Assembly: GCA_028293825.1 (NCBI GenBank)
Contig: JAQGNY010000040.1
Coordinates: 62,001 to 126,000 of the forward strand
Reading direction: 5' to 3'
DNA: 64,000 nucleotides
Origin: Verrucomicrobiaceae bacterium
Lineage (GTDB): Bacteria > Pseudomonadota > Gammaproteobacteria > Pseudomonadales > CAMLJR01
A program made the position numbers and the translations under genes. The notes under the pieces are model-generated. The model saw nothing but the letters and a program-made list of their open reading frames with translations. It did not search any database and was not told where the DNA came from. The first letter of the stretch is position 1, and the number at the start of each line of letters is the position of its first letter. Positions 19,118 to 28,008 of this stretch are shown piece by piece.

Positions 19118-19987
19118 TCAGTGCCGCGACTCGCCGCCATCGAATAGCTGCCGCGCCGCGACCGCATCGAACCGATAAGCCTGCAAGCAGAACTCGCACG
19201 TCACCGCCACTTCGCCTTGCTCATCGATGATCGATTCGATTTCAGCGCGGCCGAGGCTAACCAGCATCGACTCGGTGCGCTGCCGCGAACAACTGCACTG
19301 GAACTGCAATGCGTCGCTGCGCAACAGGCGCACATCCTCTTGATGAAACAATCGATGCAGCAGCGTTTGGGCCGGCAGCTGTAACAACTCATCCGCCTGC
19401 ACAGTTTGCGCCAGCGTAACGAGGTGCTGCCATTGTTCGCGTTTGCGCTCGATGCCGGACGTGCCCGGTAACTCCTGCAGCAATAATCCGCCGGCACGCT
19501 GGGCATCGGCCGCCAACCAGACGCGTGTCGGCAATTGCTCGCTGCGGCGAAAATATTCTTCGAGACAGGCGGCGAGATTATCGCCCTCCAACGCGACCAA
19601 GCCTTGATAGCGTTGGCCACCAACCGGATCGATGGTGATGCCGAGCGTGCCATTGGCGAGCAGCGTGTGGAAATCGGTGCTGATGGAAAGCTCGGCGCCG
19701 TGCACGATGGCGCGGATTTCATGATTGGAGGTCGCTTCCGCCATGATCAGCGGAATCTCGCCAGTGGAGCGCGCCTGCAAACTGATAGTGCCTTCAAACT
19801 TCAATGTGGCACCGAGCAGGCTGACCGCCGCGAGAAACTCACCGAGCAAACGCTGCACCGCCGGCGGGTAATGATGATTACCTAACGTTTCCGTATAGCT
19901 GCGCTCGAGCTGCACCCATTTGCCGCTGACGGCGGTGTTATCGAAAATAAATCGCAAAATTTGATCAGACGCAATTTGATCGGACAT
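19118..19987 (-). CDS. hslO: Hsp33 redox-regulated chaperone HslO
   Basis: Cytosolic holdase activated by disulfide formation under oxidative and heat stress, 289 aa. The C-terminal zinc-binding redox switch is intact: CSC (Cys231, Cys233) and CEFC (Cys264, Cys267). The start is the ATG at 19987; the in-frame extension to 20023 is not supported by homologue length. Follows hslR on the same strand, as in enterobacteria. Confidence 0.96.
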   Translation of the reverse strand: MSDQIASDQILRFIFDNTAVSGKWVQLERSYTETLGNHHYPPAVQRLLGEFLAAVSLLGATLKFEGTISLQARSTGEIPLIMAEATSNHEIRAIVHGAELSISTDFHTLLANGTLGITIDPVGGQRYQGLVALEGDNLAACLEEYFRRSEQLPTRVWLAADAQRAGGLLLQELPGTSGIERKREQWQHLVTLAQTVQADELLQLPAQTLLHRLFHQEDVRLLRSDALQFQCSCSRQRTESMLVSLGRAEIESIIDEQGEVAVTCEFCLQAYRFDAVAARQLFDGGESRH

Positions 19988-20061
19988 AAGTAGCCTGGAA
20001 ACCCTGTTGAGTGAGCGCGGCAAACGGTGTCCTTTTCGCCACCCCGGCTTATTGGAGACGT

Positions 20062-20463
20062 CTAGCCGTTATTCAATGACTCATTGATAAAACGATGAAT
20101 CATTCGCCGCTGTTTTTTGTTGGGACGATCCGGCGTGGAGGGCATGCCCGCGTTTTGTGCTTTGCGCTCGGCCCCTGCCTTTTCGCGGCGCTCAACACTT
20201 TGCGCGGTTTCGGCATACAGCAGTCGCGCTTGTGGCGCCGGCCCGCGCTGATCGGAAAGCGCGATCACGTCGATTTCAACATCGTCCCAGCCCTGCCGCA
20301 CATTTAGCTTGGCGCCGATTTCGACCTCTTTGCTGACTTTGCTGCGCTCGCCGTTGTAGCGAACCTTGCCGCCTTCGATAGCTTGTTTTGCCAGCGAGCG
20401 CGTTTTAAAAAAGCGCGCGGCCCACAGCCATTTATCCAATCGCACCGACGCGGACGTATTCAT
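20062..20463 (-). CDS. hslR: Ribosome-associated heat-shock protein Hsp15 (HslR)
   Basis: S4-domain RNA-binding protein that rescues 50S subunits carrying stalled peptidyl-tRNA after heat shock. The protein is 133 aa, with the S4 motif at the N-terminus (VRLDKWLWAARFFKTRSLAKQAIEGGKVRYNG) and a basic C-terminal tail (RPNKKQRRMIHRF). The ATG overlaps the yrfG stop (ATGA), so it is translationally coupled. Confidence 0.95.
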   Translation of the reverse strand: MNTSASVRLDKWLWAARFFKTRSLAKQAIEGGKVRYNGERSKVSKEVEIGAKLNVRQGWDDVEIDVIALSDQRGPAPQARLLYAETAQSVERREKAGAERKAQNAGMPSTPDRPNKKQRRMIHRFINESLNNG

Positions 20464-21134
20464 AGTGACGGCATGATCTCATCGAAATGCAGAATGCCCG
20501 GATAGTCGGTGCGTTCACGCGGCGCAACGCGACTGTCCGGTTGCAGCAGCGTCAACAAATGGCGCACGCCGAATTGTTGCGCGGCGACGAGCACGCTGGC
20601 GGTATCGTCGATCAACAACGTGCGCGCCGGATCGAACGGATAATCTTTTTGCAGACGCTGCCAAAATTCCGGCTGCTCCTTCGGCATATTTAAATCGTGC
20701 GAGCAAATAATGCGATCGAACCAGCGCTCAAGGCCGGTGCACTCCATTTTTAATGTAAGGCTTTTGCGATGCGCATTTGTCACCAGCCACACGCGATGTG
20801 ACCGTTGCCGCAAGCGCTGCAAAAATTCTTCGACATAGGGACGCACTGCAATTAAATGGCGGATTTCACGTTTCAATTCGCCGATATCGAGATCGAGTTG
20901 CTCGGACCAATAATCGACGCAATACCAATTCAGTGAACCGCGCTGCGCGGCAAACACATCGGTAAGTCGCGCGCGCGCCTGCTCGTGACTGGTCATGTGT
21001 TTTTCCGCGTAACGCTGCGGCACATGCTCCAGCCAAAAATGGTTGTCGTAATAAAGATCAAGCAGCGTGCCGTCCATATCGAGCAGCACGGTATCGATCT
21101 CATTCCAATCGAGAGGAAAAGAAGTAGTCGTCAT
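20460..21134 (-). CDS. yrfG: HAD-family GMP/IMP nucleotidase (YrfG)
   Basis: HAD hydrolase of 224 aa. Motif I is DMDGTLLDL (nucleophile and acid/base Asp), motif II lies in WLVTNAHRKSLT, the Lys is in MPKEQPEF, and motif IV is LLIDDTASV. E. coli YrfG dephosphorylates GMP and IMP. The ATG at 21134 places motif I at the family's usual distance; an in-frame extension to 21206 adds a basic leader without support. First gene of yrfG-hslR-hslO. Confidence 0.9.
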   Translation of the reverse strand: MTTTSFPLDWNEIDTVLLDMDGTLLDLYYDNHFWLEHVPQRYAEKHMTSHEQARARLTDVFAAQRGSLNWYCVDYWSEQLDLDIGELKREIRHLIAVRPYVEEFLQRLRQRSHRVWLVTNAHRKSLTLKMECTGLERWFDRIICSHDLNMPKEQPEFWQRLQKDYPFDPARTLLIDDTASVLVAAQQFGVRHLLTLLQPDSRVAPRERTDYPGILHFDEIMPSL

Positions 21135-21284
21135 AGGCGATATGGTAATGCGATGACGGCGACTACGTCGCATATTTTTCATGCCAGCCGTTCCGATAGT
21201 CGTCATTAAAAATGCGTAACCTGCATGCGGGAATTATTCGCTAAGCTTTTACTCACAATGCGTTCCCTGAACGGAGTCTGCGGC

Positions 21285-21530
21285 ATGAAAAAAGATACGT
21301 ATTTCGATCTCGATATGCACCGACCACCTTCCCGCAAGAACGATATGAACGGGGTAAAGCTACAAAATATTCAGGCCGTTAAAGCAAGGCTGCTGGAAGA
21401 AATCATCGAGCTCGAAAGCAAGCTCGACAAAATAAAAGGTTCGGGCGATCCGATCGACCTGTCGTTAATTCAAACTTATCGTGAAATGATTCACGGCCGT
21501 CGTTCTTTTTTTGCCGAGCTTAACCGCTGA
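21285..21530 (+). CDS. Small hypothetical protein
   Basis: An 81-aa cytosolic protein from the ATG at 21285, with GGAG about eight bases upstream. It has a short basic segment (MHRPPSRKND), then a predicted amphipathic helix pair (IQAVKARLLEEIIELESKLDKI... and LSLIQTYREMIHGRRSFFAEL), which suggests a small coiled-coil dimer. No family recognised. Divergent from yrfG. Confidence 0.65.
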   Translation: MKKDTYFDLDMHRPPSRKNDMNGVKLQNIQAVKARLLEEIIELESKLDKIKGSGDPIDLSLIQTYREMIHGRRSFFAELNR

Positions 21531-21582
21531 GCAAAGGTGTTAGAACGAACAGCAATCGCGATAACAGCGCTGTGTCGATGCG

Positions 21583-21996
21583 TTAACCGCGACACGGCCA
21601 TTGTTCGCGCCAAGCCCGCAACGCTAAATTGGCAGCCTGTAAATGCCGGGTTTGCGGATTGCGCTGCAAATAATTAAGGGCCACATCGATTATTTCTTCA
21701 TCGCTGACATCATCGGGCGCGCAAATCGCCAGAGTGGATGATTGTGCTTTGTTATTTTTTTCTTGGTTGTTTTTTTCGTTGAAGCTCAAGGCACGACCGT
21801 TTTGTTTTTTGCCCGTTAAAGTGCTGCGCGGTTTCTCACCGGTTAATGCGGCGGCGATACGCACGGCGTCGAAAGCGCCGATAAAATAACCGCCGCACGC
21901 ATTACTCTCGCAATAATTAAACATTTCTTCGCCGCTCAATGCGTGCGCCGATAATGCACAACCGTATAAGGCGCCCGCCAAAACCAATCGCCGCAT
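21583..21996 (-). CDS. Rap1a/Tai-family secreted protein
   Basis: A 137-aa exported protein with a short signal peptide (to about residue 20, SAHA). It matches the Rap1a/Tai pattern: NACGGYFIGAFDAVRIA, then a Cys-Asp segment (AICAPDDVSDEEIIDVALNYLQRNPQ), and a terminal EQWPC. A Lys/Asn-rich insert (residues about 55-85) is unusual. The family includes immunity proteins against amidase effectors of type VI secretion, but many members are orphans; no effector or T6SS gene is nearby. AAGG precedes the ATG. Confidence 0.7.
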   Translation of the reverse strand: MRRLVLAGALYGCALSAHALSGEEMFNYCESNACGGYFIGAFDAVRIAAALTGEKPRSTLTGKKQNGRALSFNEKNNQEKNNKAQSSTLAICAPDDVSDEEIIDVALNYLQRNPQTRHLQAANLALRAWREQWPCRG

Positions 21997-22016
21997 ATTT
22001 ACCTTCGATCAAAAAA

Positions 22017-22439
22017 TTATTTGGCTTGAATCACTGCCATCGTCAGCCGCGAAATGCACACCGGCTGGTCGTTATCGTCATTGATACGAATATCCCACAC
22101 GTGCGTAGTGCGCCCGACATGAATCGGCCGCGCGGTCGCATGCACCAAACCGCTGCCGACACCGCGCAGATGATTGGCGTTGATATCGAGACCGAGACAG
22201 TAATGCCCCGGCTGCACCATTAAATTCGCGGCGACGCTGCCCACCGTTTCCGCCAACACCACCGACGCGCCACCGTGCAGCAATTGCAGCGGCTGATGCG
22301 TGCGATGATCGACCGGCATCGTCGCGACTAAATAATCCTCACCTATTTCGGTGATTTTAATACCGAGCCATTCGACCATCGTGTTGCGGCCGTGCTCTTC
22401 CAACTCTTCCAGCGTGTAATGATTTTTCCAGATCGCCAT
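22017..22439 (-). CDS. Hotdog-fold acyl-CoA thioesterase (YdiI/MenI type)
   Basis: A 140-aa hotdog thioesterase closely resembling E. coli YdiI. The substrate-binding HGGAS and the catalytic Glu64 in VVLAETVGSVA are present, with conserved INANHLR and SRLTMAVI. YdiI cleaves 1,4-dihydroxy-2-naphthoyl-CoA and other aromatic acyl-CoAs; the substrate here is not determined by sequence. It lies downstream of asnS across a 20-bp repeat array. Confidence 0.88.
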   Translation of the reverse strand: MAIWKNHYTLEELEEHGRNTMVEWLGIKITEIGEDYLVATMPVDHRTHQPLQLLHGGASVVLAETVGSVAANLMVQPGHYCLGLDINANHLRGVGSGLVHATARPIHVGRTTHVWDIRINDDNDQPVCISRLTMAVIQAK

Positions 22440-22460
22440 GCTGCTTGGACCTCAGGTACT

Positions 22461-22540
22461 GTTCTTGGTGAAGCATTAATGTTCGTGGTGAAACGTCAGC
22501 GTTCGTGGTGAAGAGTTGCTGTTTGTAGAAAATTCGAAAA
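22461..22540. repeat. 20-bp tandem repeat between asnS and the thioesterase gene
   Basis: Units start at 22461, 22481 and 22501 with core GTTCKTGGTGAA followed by eight variable bases. A decayed fourth unit (GTTTGTAGAA) starts at 22521. On the transcribed strand the core reads TTCACCACGAAC. The array fills the whole spacer between the two genes. Confidence 0.88.
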
Positions 22541-23941
22541 TCAAAAAGGCGCACTTTTCGGCACGCGCGGGAACGGAATTACATCGCGAATATTTTCCAT
22601 GCCGGTGACGTAATTCAATAAGCGCTCGAAGCCGAGACCGAAGCCCGCATGCGGCACCGTGCCGTAACGGCGCAGATCGCGATACCACCATAAATCGCCG
22701 ACGATATTCATTTCCTGCATGCGCGCATCAAGCCGGTCGAGCCGTTCCTCGCGCTGACTGCCGCCAATGATTTCACCGATGCCGGGCGCGAGCACATCCA
22801 TCGCCGCCACGGTTTTGCCGTCGTCGTTCTGGCGCATGTAAAACGCTTTGATGTCTTTCGGATAATTCATCACGATCAACGGCGCCTTCACATGCTCTTC
22901 GCATAAATAGCGCTCGTGTTCGGATTGCAAATCCAATCCCCACTGCACTGGAAATTGAAACGACTTGCCGCAATTCTGCAAAACGTGCACCGCTTCGCTG
23001 TAATCCATACGTTCGAAATTGCGCGCCGCCACATGTTGCAAACGCTCGATCGCCTGCTTGTCGATGAACTCGGCAAAAAACTCCAAATCCGCGCTGCATT
23101 GTTCGAGCAACACGCGACACACATGTTTGAGAAAATCCTCGGCCAGCGCGGCGTCGTCGTTCAAATCGGCGAACGCGATTTCTGGCTCGACCATCCAGAA
23201 CTCAGCGAGGTGACGGCTGGTATTGGAGTTTTCCGCGCGAAAGGTCGGACCGAAGGTGTACACCTTCGACATCGCCAAACAAAACGCCTCGACATTGAGT
23301 TGGCCCGACACCGTCAGATAACTTTGCGCGCCGAAAAAATCCTGCGCGAAATCGATGGCGCCGTTTTCCGCACGCGGCAAGTTAGCGAGATCGAGCGTGC
23401 TGACGCGAAATAATTCGCCGGCGCCTTCGCAATCGCTGGCGGTAATCAGCGGCGTATTAATCCACTGAAAACCCTGCGCGAAAAAATAATTGTGAATCGC
23501 ATTAGCCAGCACGGTGCGCACACGCGTGATCGCGCCGAAGGTGTTGGTGCGCGGACGCAGATGCGCGACGCTGCGCAAATATTCGAAGGTGTGGCGTTTT
23601 TTCGAGATTGGATAGCTTTCCGGCTCATCAACCCAGCCCACGACCTCAACCGCGTCGGCCTGAATTTCCAGCGCCTGACCTTTGCCTTCGGACACGGTCA
23701 ACACGCCGCTGATAATCACCGCGCAGCCGCTCGATAATTGCAGCACGTCTTTTTCATAATTGGCGAGCGTCGCCGGCACCACGGCTTGAATGTTGGCCAG
23801 ACAACTGCCGTCGTTGACGGCGACAAACGAAATTCCCGCTTTGGAATCGCGGCGCGAGCGCACCCAGCCGCGCACGCTGATCCGCTGCCCGAGCTCATCG
23901 CTCGCCGCGAGCGCAGAGCGCACATCCATCACATTTGCCAT
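22541..23941 (-). CDS. asnS: Asparaginyl-tRNA synthetase
   Basis: Class IIb aminoacyl-tRNA synthetase charging tRNA-Asn, 466 aa. An N-terminal OB-fold anticodon-binding domain ([26 protein letters not shown]) is followed by the class II core with motif 2 ([21 protein letters not shown]) and motif 3 ([15 protein letters not shown]). The length and the C-terminus ([12 protein letters not shown]) match AsnRS rather than AspRS. GGAG lies nine bases before the ATG. Confidence 0.97.
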   Translation of the reverse strand: MANVMDVRSALAASDELGQRISVRGWVRSRRDSKAGISFVAVNDGSCLANIQAVVPATLANYEKDVLQLSSGCAVIISGVLTVSEGKGQALEIQADAVEVVGWVDEPESYPISKKRHTFEYLRSVAHLRPRTNTFGAITRVRTVLANAIHNYFFAQGFQWINTPLITASDCEGAGELFRVSTLDLANLPRAENGAIDFAQDFFGAQSYLTVSGQLNVEAFCLAMSKVYTFGPTFRAENSNTSRHLAEFWMVEPEIAFADLNDDAALAEDFLKHVCRVLLEQCSADLEFFAEFIDKQAIERLQHVAARNFERMDYSEAVHVLQNCGKSFQFPVQWGLDLQSEHERYLCEEHVKAPLIVMNYPKDIKAFYMRQNDDGKTVAAMDVLAPGIGEIIGGSQREERLDRLDARMQEMNIVGDLWWYRDLRRYGTVPHAGFGLGFERLLNYVTGMENIRDVIPFPRVPKSAPF

Positions 23942-24117
23942 GCATTATCTCCAAGCGTCGATTGTGTGCGATTTAAGAGTCGAATAATTTAAGTGCCGTT
24001 AATGCCCGTATTATGCCGTCATCACCGTGCCATTTCATGCGCGGCGGCGCTTCGACGGTTCAGCGCTGCCTGATTTTTTTTCCTACAATGCACGCTCAAC
24101 CAATAAAGAGCGCACCG

Positions 24118-25146
24118 ATGGCCGTTACTGCTTTTTCCAAACCCAATCAAACGCGCTTCTTCGCGTTTCTCGGCGCGATGCTGATTTTTTTTCTGATTCT
24201 GCATTTGCAGCTGATCGTGGTGCTGTACGCGGGCATGCTAACCTACGCACTGGTGATGAAATTGTCGGCGCACTTTATCGATCGCGGTGCGCGCAGCCGG
24301 CATTCGCGCTGGCTGGCAATTGTGCTGGTGGCGGTGATTGTCGGCGCCACGCTGGTGTTGAGTGGCTTCGGTCTGCATTTGTTTTTGCGCAACGGTTTGG
24401 ACGTGCACGATCTGCTGTTGCAAATGGGCGATATTCTCGCCTCGGCGCGCTCGTGGTTGCCAAGCTCGCTGGGCATTAATTTGCCGCAGCAGGATGATCT
24501 ACTCGCCAGCGCGGGCGCCTTACTGCGCACGCACGCGGCGGAAATCGGCACCTTCGGCTTGGGCGCGCTGAAAAATATCGGCTACGCACTGATCGGTATT
24601 TTGCTGGGTTCGATGGTTGCTATCGGCACTACCGCGCATACGCTGCATCTGGGTCCGATCAGCCGGCATTTGGTCGAGCAACTGGCCGCGGTTGAAGATG
24701 CTTTCTGGCGGGTGATTTCGGCGCAGGTGCGGATTTCGGCCTTGAACACCGGGCTGACCGCGGTTTATCTACTGGTAGTGCTGCCCACGTTCGGCGTGCA
24801 TTTGCCGCTGACCAAAACGCTGATCGCAGTGACGTTTCTTGCCGGCTTGCTGCCGGTGATCGGCAATCTGGTGTCGAACACAGCGATTACCGTGATCAGC
24901 CTGAGCCAATCGCTCGGTGTGGCGATGGCTTCGCTCGGTTTTCTGATTGTCATTCACAAGCTCGAATACTTCGTGAATGCGCGTTTTGTCGGCGCGCAAA
25001 TCAACGCGCGTCCGCATGAGATCCTGGTAGTGATGCTGCTGATGGAGCGGCTGCTCGGCCCGGCCGGCGTAGTCGCGGCGCCGGTGTTTTACGCCTGGCT
25101 GAAATCCGAATGGCACCGCTGGGATCGGGTGCAGCCGCCGCTTTAA
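24118..25146 (+). CDS. AI-2E family transporter (YdiK/PerM type)
   Basis: Polytopic inner-membrane protein, 342 aa from the ATG at 24118 (AAAGAG eight bases upstream). Two helix groups flank a long extramembrane segment (about residues 95-170), and the C-terminal block LIPVIGNLVSN-like (LLPVIGNLVSNTAITVI) fits the AI-2 exporter-like (UPF0118) superfamily. Family members export diverse substrates, so AI-2 should not be assumed. Divergent from asnS. Confidence 0.82.
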   Translation: MAVTAFSKPNQTRFFAFLGAMLIFFLILHLQLIVVLYAGMLTYALVMKLSAHFIDRGARSRHSRWLAIVLVAVIVGATLVLSGFGLHLFLRNGLDVHDLLLQMGDILASARSWLPSSLGINLPQQDDLLASAGALLRTHAAEIGTFGLGALKNIGYALIGILLGSMVAIGTTAHTLHLGPISRHLVEQLAAVEDAFWRVISAQVRISALNTGLTAVYLLVVLPTFGVHLPLTKTLIAVTFLAGLLPVIGNLVSNTAITVISLSQSLGVAMASLGFLIVIHKLEYFVNARFVGAQINARPHEILVVMLLMERLLGPAGVVAAPVFYAWLKSEWHRWDRVQPPL

Positions 25147-25353
25147 TCAGTCGTAAAACTAGCTCACCACGAACGCATTTTTCGCCATCCGGCATATGTG
25201 CCAAACAATTTTTTATATGACAAGCGTCTTGAAAATACTGGCGCCCGAAATTTAGCCGTCTTATACTGCCCGGCGCCGCGAACTGCACAATAAACCCGAT
25301 AAAACGACCGCGCCCAGCCATTGAAAATGTCGCGCGCGCATTGGAGATCATTC

Positions 25354-26619
25354 ATGTCGCAACGCCCCGATCGCATCGATATCACCGATCTGCACAACCC
25401 CGTATTAACGCCGACGCAAGAGCAGGTGTTGGCTTTCATGAGCGCCAATCCGGTGAGCTTTTCCGAAGAGGGCATTCTCGGCGCGGCGCGCGAGCAGACC
25501 GGGCTTTCCGATTTCGGCGCCGACGACTTTCGCGAGCGCCTCAATGTTTGGATTCAGTCGATAGAAGAAGACGTCGATGCCTCTGCGGTAACGCGCTTCA
25601 ATCTCTATCAGATGTGTGTGCGCTACGCGGTCACGCGGTTGCGGCTGGAAGACCTGATTCGCCGCCATCCCGAAATTCTCGATATCAAAATCGACCGGCC
25701 GATTATCGTCGCCGGTCTGCCGCGCTCCGGCACCACGCATCTGCTCAATCTGGTCAGTGCCGATACCCGGCTGCGCTCGCTGCCGTGGTGGGAAGCCATC
25801 GCGCCGGTGCCCGCGCCCGAAGATGAAGTCGATGCCGCTGGCGTCGATCCGCGCTGGACGCGCGCGCAGGAAGGCTGGCAACAGCAGGACGCGGCGTTGC
25901 CGTACATGAAAGCGATGCACGAGTTTTCGCCCGACCACATCAGCGAGGACATCGAGCTGCAGGCGATCGACTTCTCGTCCTATCTGCTCGAATGGCTGGC
26001 CTACGTGCCGCGCTGGCGCGACTACTACCTGTCGCACGATCAAACCGGCACTTACGCCTATCTGAAACGCGCATTGCAGGCGGTGACCTTTCTGAAAGGC
26101 CCGAACCGCTGGGTGTTGAAATGCCCGCAGCACATGGAGCAGCTGCCGATTCTGTACAAAACCTTCCCGGATGCGACCTTCGTCATCAGCCACCGCGATC
26201 CGGTGGCGTCGATCCAATCGGCCATCACGATGTCCTGTTACGCCGCGCGCATTCTGCGCAAGGACGTGAATACCGCGCAGTTCGCTTCGTACTGGTCCGA
26301 CCGTTACGAACGCCTGCTGCGCCGCTGCGTGCGCGATCGCGATTGCCTGCCTGCGGCGCAGACGATGGACGTGTATTTCAACGAATTGATGACCGACTCC
26401 GACGCGGTACTGAAAGCAATTTATCGCCGCGCCGACTTGCCGCTGACGCCGGAGGCGCTGGCCGAATTGCACGCCTTTATCGACGCGCATCCACGTGGCA
26501 AACACGGTCAGGTGCACTACGATCTGCGCCGCGATTTCGACCTCGCCCCCGAGCAGATTCGCGAGCGCTTCCAGTTTTATTTCGAGCGCTTTCCCTCCGT
26601 CACCGTCGAAGTGCGTTAG
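25354..26619 (+). CDS. PAPS-dependent sulfotransferase-family protein
   Basis: A 421-aa member of the sulfotransferase family that includes stf-type bacterial enzymes. The 5'-phosphosulfate loop GLPRSGTTHLLNL is at residues 121-133, and the 3'-phosphate-binding segment FVISHRDPVASIQSA lies downstream. Start chosen at 25354 with GGAG eight bases upstream. Expected reaction: sulfonate transfer from PAPS to a hydroxyl of a small lipid, steroid or glycan; the acceptor is unknown. It heads the metabolic cluster and lies 27 bases before the DUF1214 gene. Confidence 0.85.
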   Translation: MSQRPDRIDITDLHNPVLTPTQEQVLAFMSANPVSFSEEGILGAAREQTGLSDFGADDFRERLNVWIQSIEEDVDASAVTRFNLYQMCVRYAVTRLRLEDLIRRHPEILDIKIDRPIIVAGLPRSGTTHLLNLVSADTRLRSLPWWEAIAPVPAPEDEVDAAGVDPRWTRAQEGWQQQDAALPYMKAMHEFSPDHISEDIELQAIDFSSYLLEWLAYVPRWRDYYLSHDQTGTYAYLKRALQAVTFLKGPNRWVLKCPQHMEQLPILYKTFPDATFVISHRDPVASIQSAITMSCYAARILRKDVNTAQFASYWSDRYERLLRRCVRDRDCLPAAQTMDVYFNELMTDSDAVLKAIYRRADLPLTPEALAELHAFIDAHPRGKHGQVHYDLRRDFDLAPEQIRERFQFYFERFPSVTVEVR

Positions 26620-26646
26620 CCAACCATTTTTGAGAGGACCCGCAGC

Positions 26647-27798
26647 ATGAGTCACTGGAGCAGCTACACCGAGCAATTGCGCGAAGCCGGCGAGCGCGTG
26701 CTGGCGCAATTGCCATCGAAGGACCCGCAACTGGTCGCCGAAACCGAACAAATGCTGTTCGCTACATTGAGCCGAATTTTCGTCGCCGTGTCGGCGTCCG
26801 ATCCCGCGCACCCGGCGTTCGTGCCGGAGCTGTCGCTGGCATTCAACCTGCTCGCGCCAAACGCCGACACCATCTACATGACCTCGTATATCGAAGACAG
26901 CGGCGTCTATCGCCTGCGCGGCACGCGCGGCCAAATTCCGATCTTCAACATGACCCAGATCAGCGGCATCGGCCCGATCAAGGGCGATTACGATTTCGAC
27001 GACATTAAGCTCGATGCCGATGGCCGCTTTGAGTTGATCGTCAGCGCCGAGCGCCCAAGCGACCACGCCGGCAACTGGTGGCAATTGCAGTCGGGCACCA
27101 AAGGCCTGATGGTGCGACGCATGGGTTACAACTGGGGCCAAGAGATCGAACCCGAACTGACAATCGACCGTCTCGACGTATTTCCCGCGCGTCCGCGCCC
27201 GACTGCGGAAGAACTGCACGCCAAATTCAGCACCTTCGCTAAGCTCACCGAAGCATTCACGCTGGCATTCTTGAATCACGTCGACGGGCTGGAGAACGAA
27301 GGCTTCGTCAACAAGCTGAAGTTCATCGACTACGGCGAAGCAGTCGGTCTGACCGGACAGTTCTATTACGAGGGCGTATTTGATATCGCCGAGGACGAGG
27401 CGCTAATTCTGGAAGTAGTGCCGCCCAAAGACGCGCGTTATTGGTCGGTGATTTTGGCCGACGATATATTCGCCACCGTCGATTGGATCAATCGGCAGAG
27501 CAGCTTGAACGGCGCGCAAGCGGTCGCCGACGCCGACGGCGTTTACCGTTTGGTGGTCTCGCGTCGCGAGCCCGGCGTGCCGAACTGGCTTGATGCCACC
27601 GGCTACAAACACGGTGCGATTCAAGGTCGCTTCACGCGCTTCCCGGCGCCGAGCCCGACGTTGCCGACGCTGACCAAAGTTAAGCTGGCAGATGTGCGCA
27701 GCCACTTACCGGCCGCCACGCCGCAGATCAGTCGCGAGCAACGCGAACTCAGCCTGCGCGCCCGCCGCGAAGGCTGGCAACGCCGCCGCATTTGGTAG
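26647..27798 (+). CDS. DUF1214-domain protein
   Basis: A 383-aa protein with a C-terminal DUF1214 domain (YWSVILADDIFATVDWINRQSSLNG... YRLVVSRREPGVPNWLDATG). The N-terminal half carries the accompanying conserved stretch FNLLAPNADTIYM. No signal peptide is seen. The biochemical function of DUF1214 is unknown; family members often accompany sulfotransferases and catabolic enzymes. Strong ribosome-binding site (GAGAGGA) before the ATG. Its 3' end (GGCAACGCCGCCGCATTTGGTA) is the first unit of a short repeat that continues past the stop. Confidence 0.8.
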   Translation: MSHWSSYTEQLREAGERVLAQLPSKDPQLVAETEQMLFATLSRIFVAVSASDPAHPAFVPELSLAFNLLAPNADTIYMTSYIEDSGVYRLRGTRGQIPIFNMTQISGIGPIKGDYDFDDIKLDADGRFELIVSAERPSDHAGNWWQLQSGTKGLMVRRMGYNWGQEIEPELTIDRLDVFPARPRPTAEELHAKFSTFAKLTEAFTLAFLNHVDGLENEGFVNKLKFIDYGEAVGLTGQFYYEGVFDIAEDEALILEVVPPKDARYWSVILADDIFATVDWINRQSSLNGAQAVADADGVYRLVVSRREPGVPNWLDATGYKHGAIQGRFTRFPAPSPTLPTLTKVKLADVRSHLPAATPQISREQRELSLRARREGWQRRRIW

Positions 27799-27877
27799 CA
27801 AGCCTGGCAACGCCGGCGTATTTGGTAACCGCTGTATTCGATAAAAAACGCCTGTCAGCGCAGGCGTATTTGGTAAA
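27774..27877 (+). repeat. Short direct repeats after the DUF1214 gene, with a hairpin
   Basis: CTGGCAACGCC-GCATTTGGTA at the gene's end recurs 30 bases later as CTGGCAACGCC-CGTATTTGGTA. The core GGCGTATTTGGTAA appears again at 27863. Between them ACGCCTG-TCAGCG-CAGGCGT (27848-27867) forms a hairpin flanked by A and T tracts that could end the transcript. Confidence 0.7.
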
Positions 27878-28008
27878 ACCCCACTCGGTCGCGCCGGTGT
27901 ATCCAATAACAATCTGGCATCGGCGCCTCCGCGCTCAACGCATATCGTCCGACTTAACGGCTGATGGGTCGAACTGTCAAACCGCAGCAAGTCCTTTCGG
28001 AGAAAACC

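Noticed and set aside
25405-27279. 624-codon open frame on the minus strand across the sulfotransferase and DUF1214 genes
   Set aside because: Antisense shadow of two recognisable genes in GC-rich sequence; its protein is low-complexity and Arg/Gln/Ala-rich without family features.
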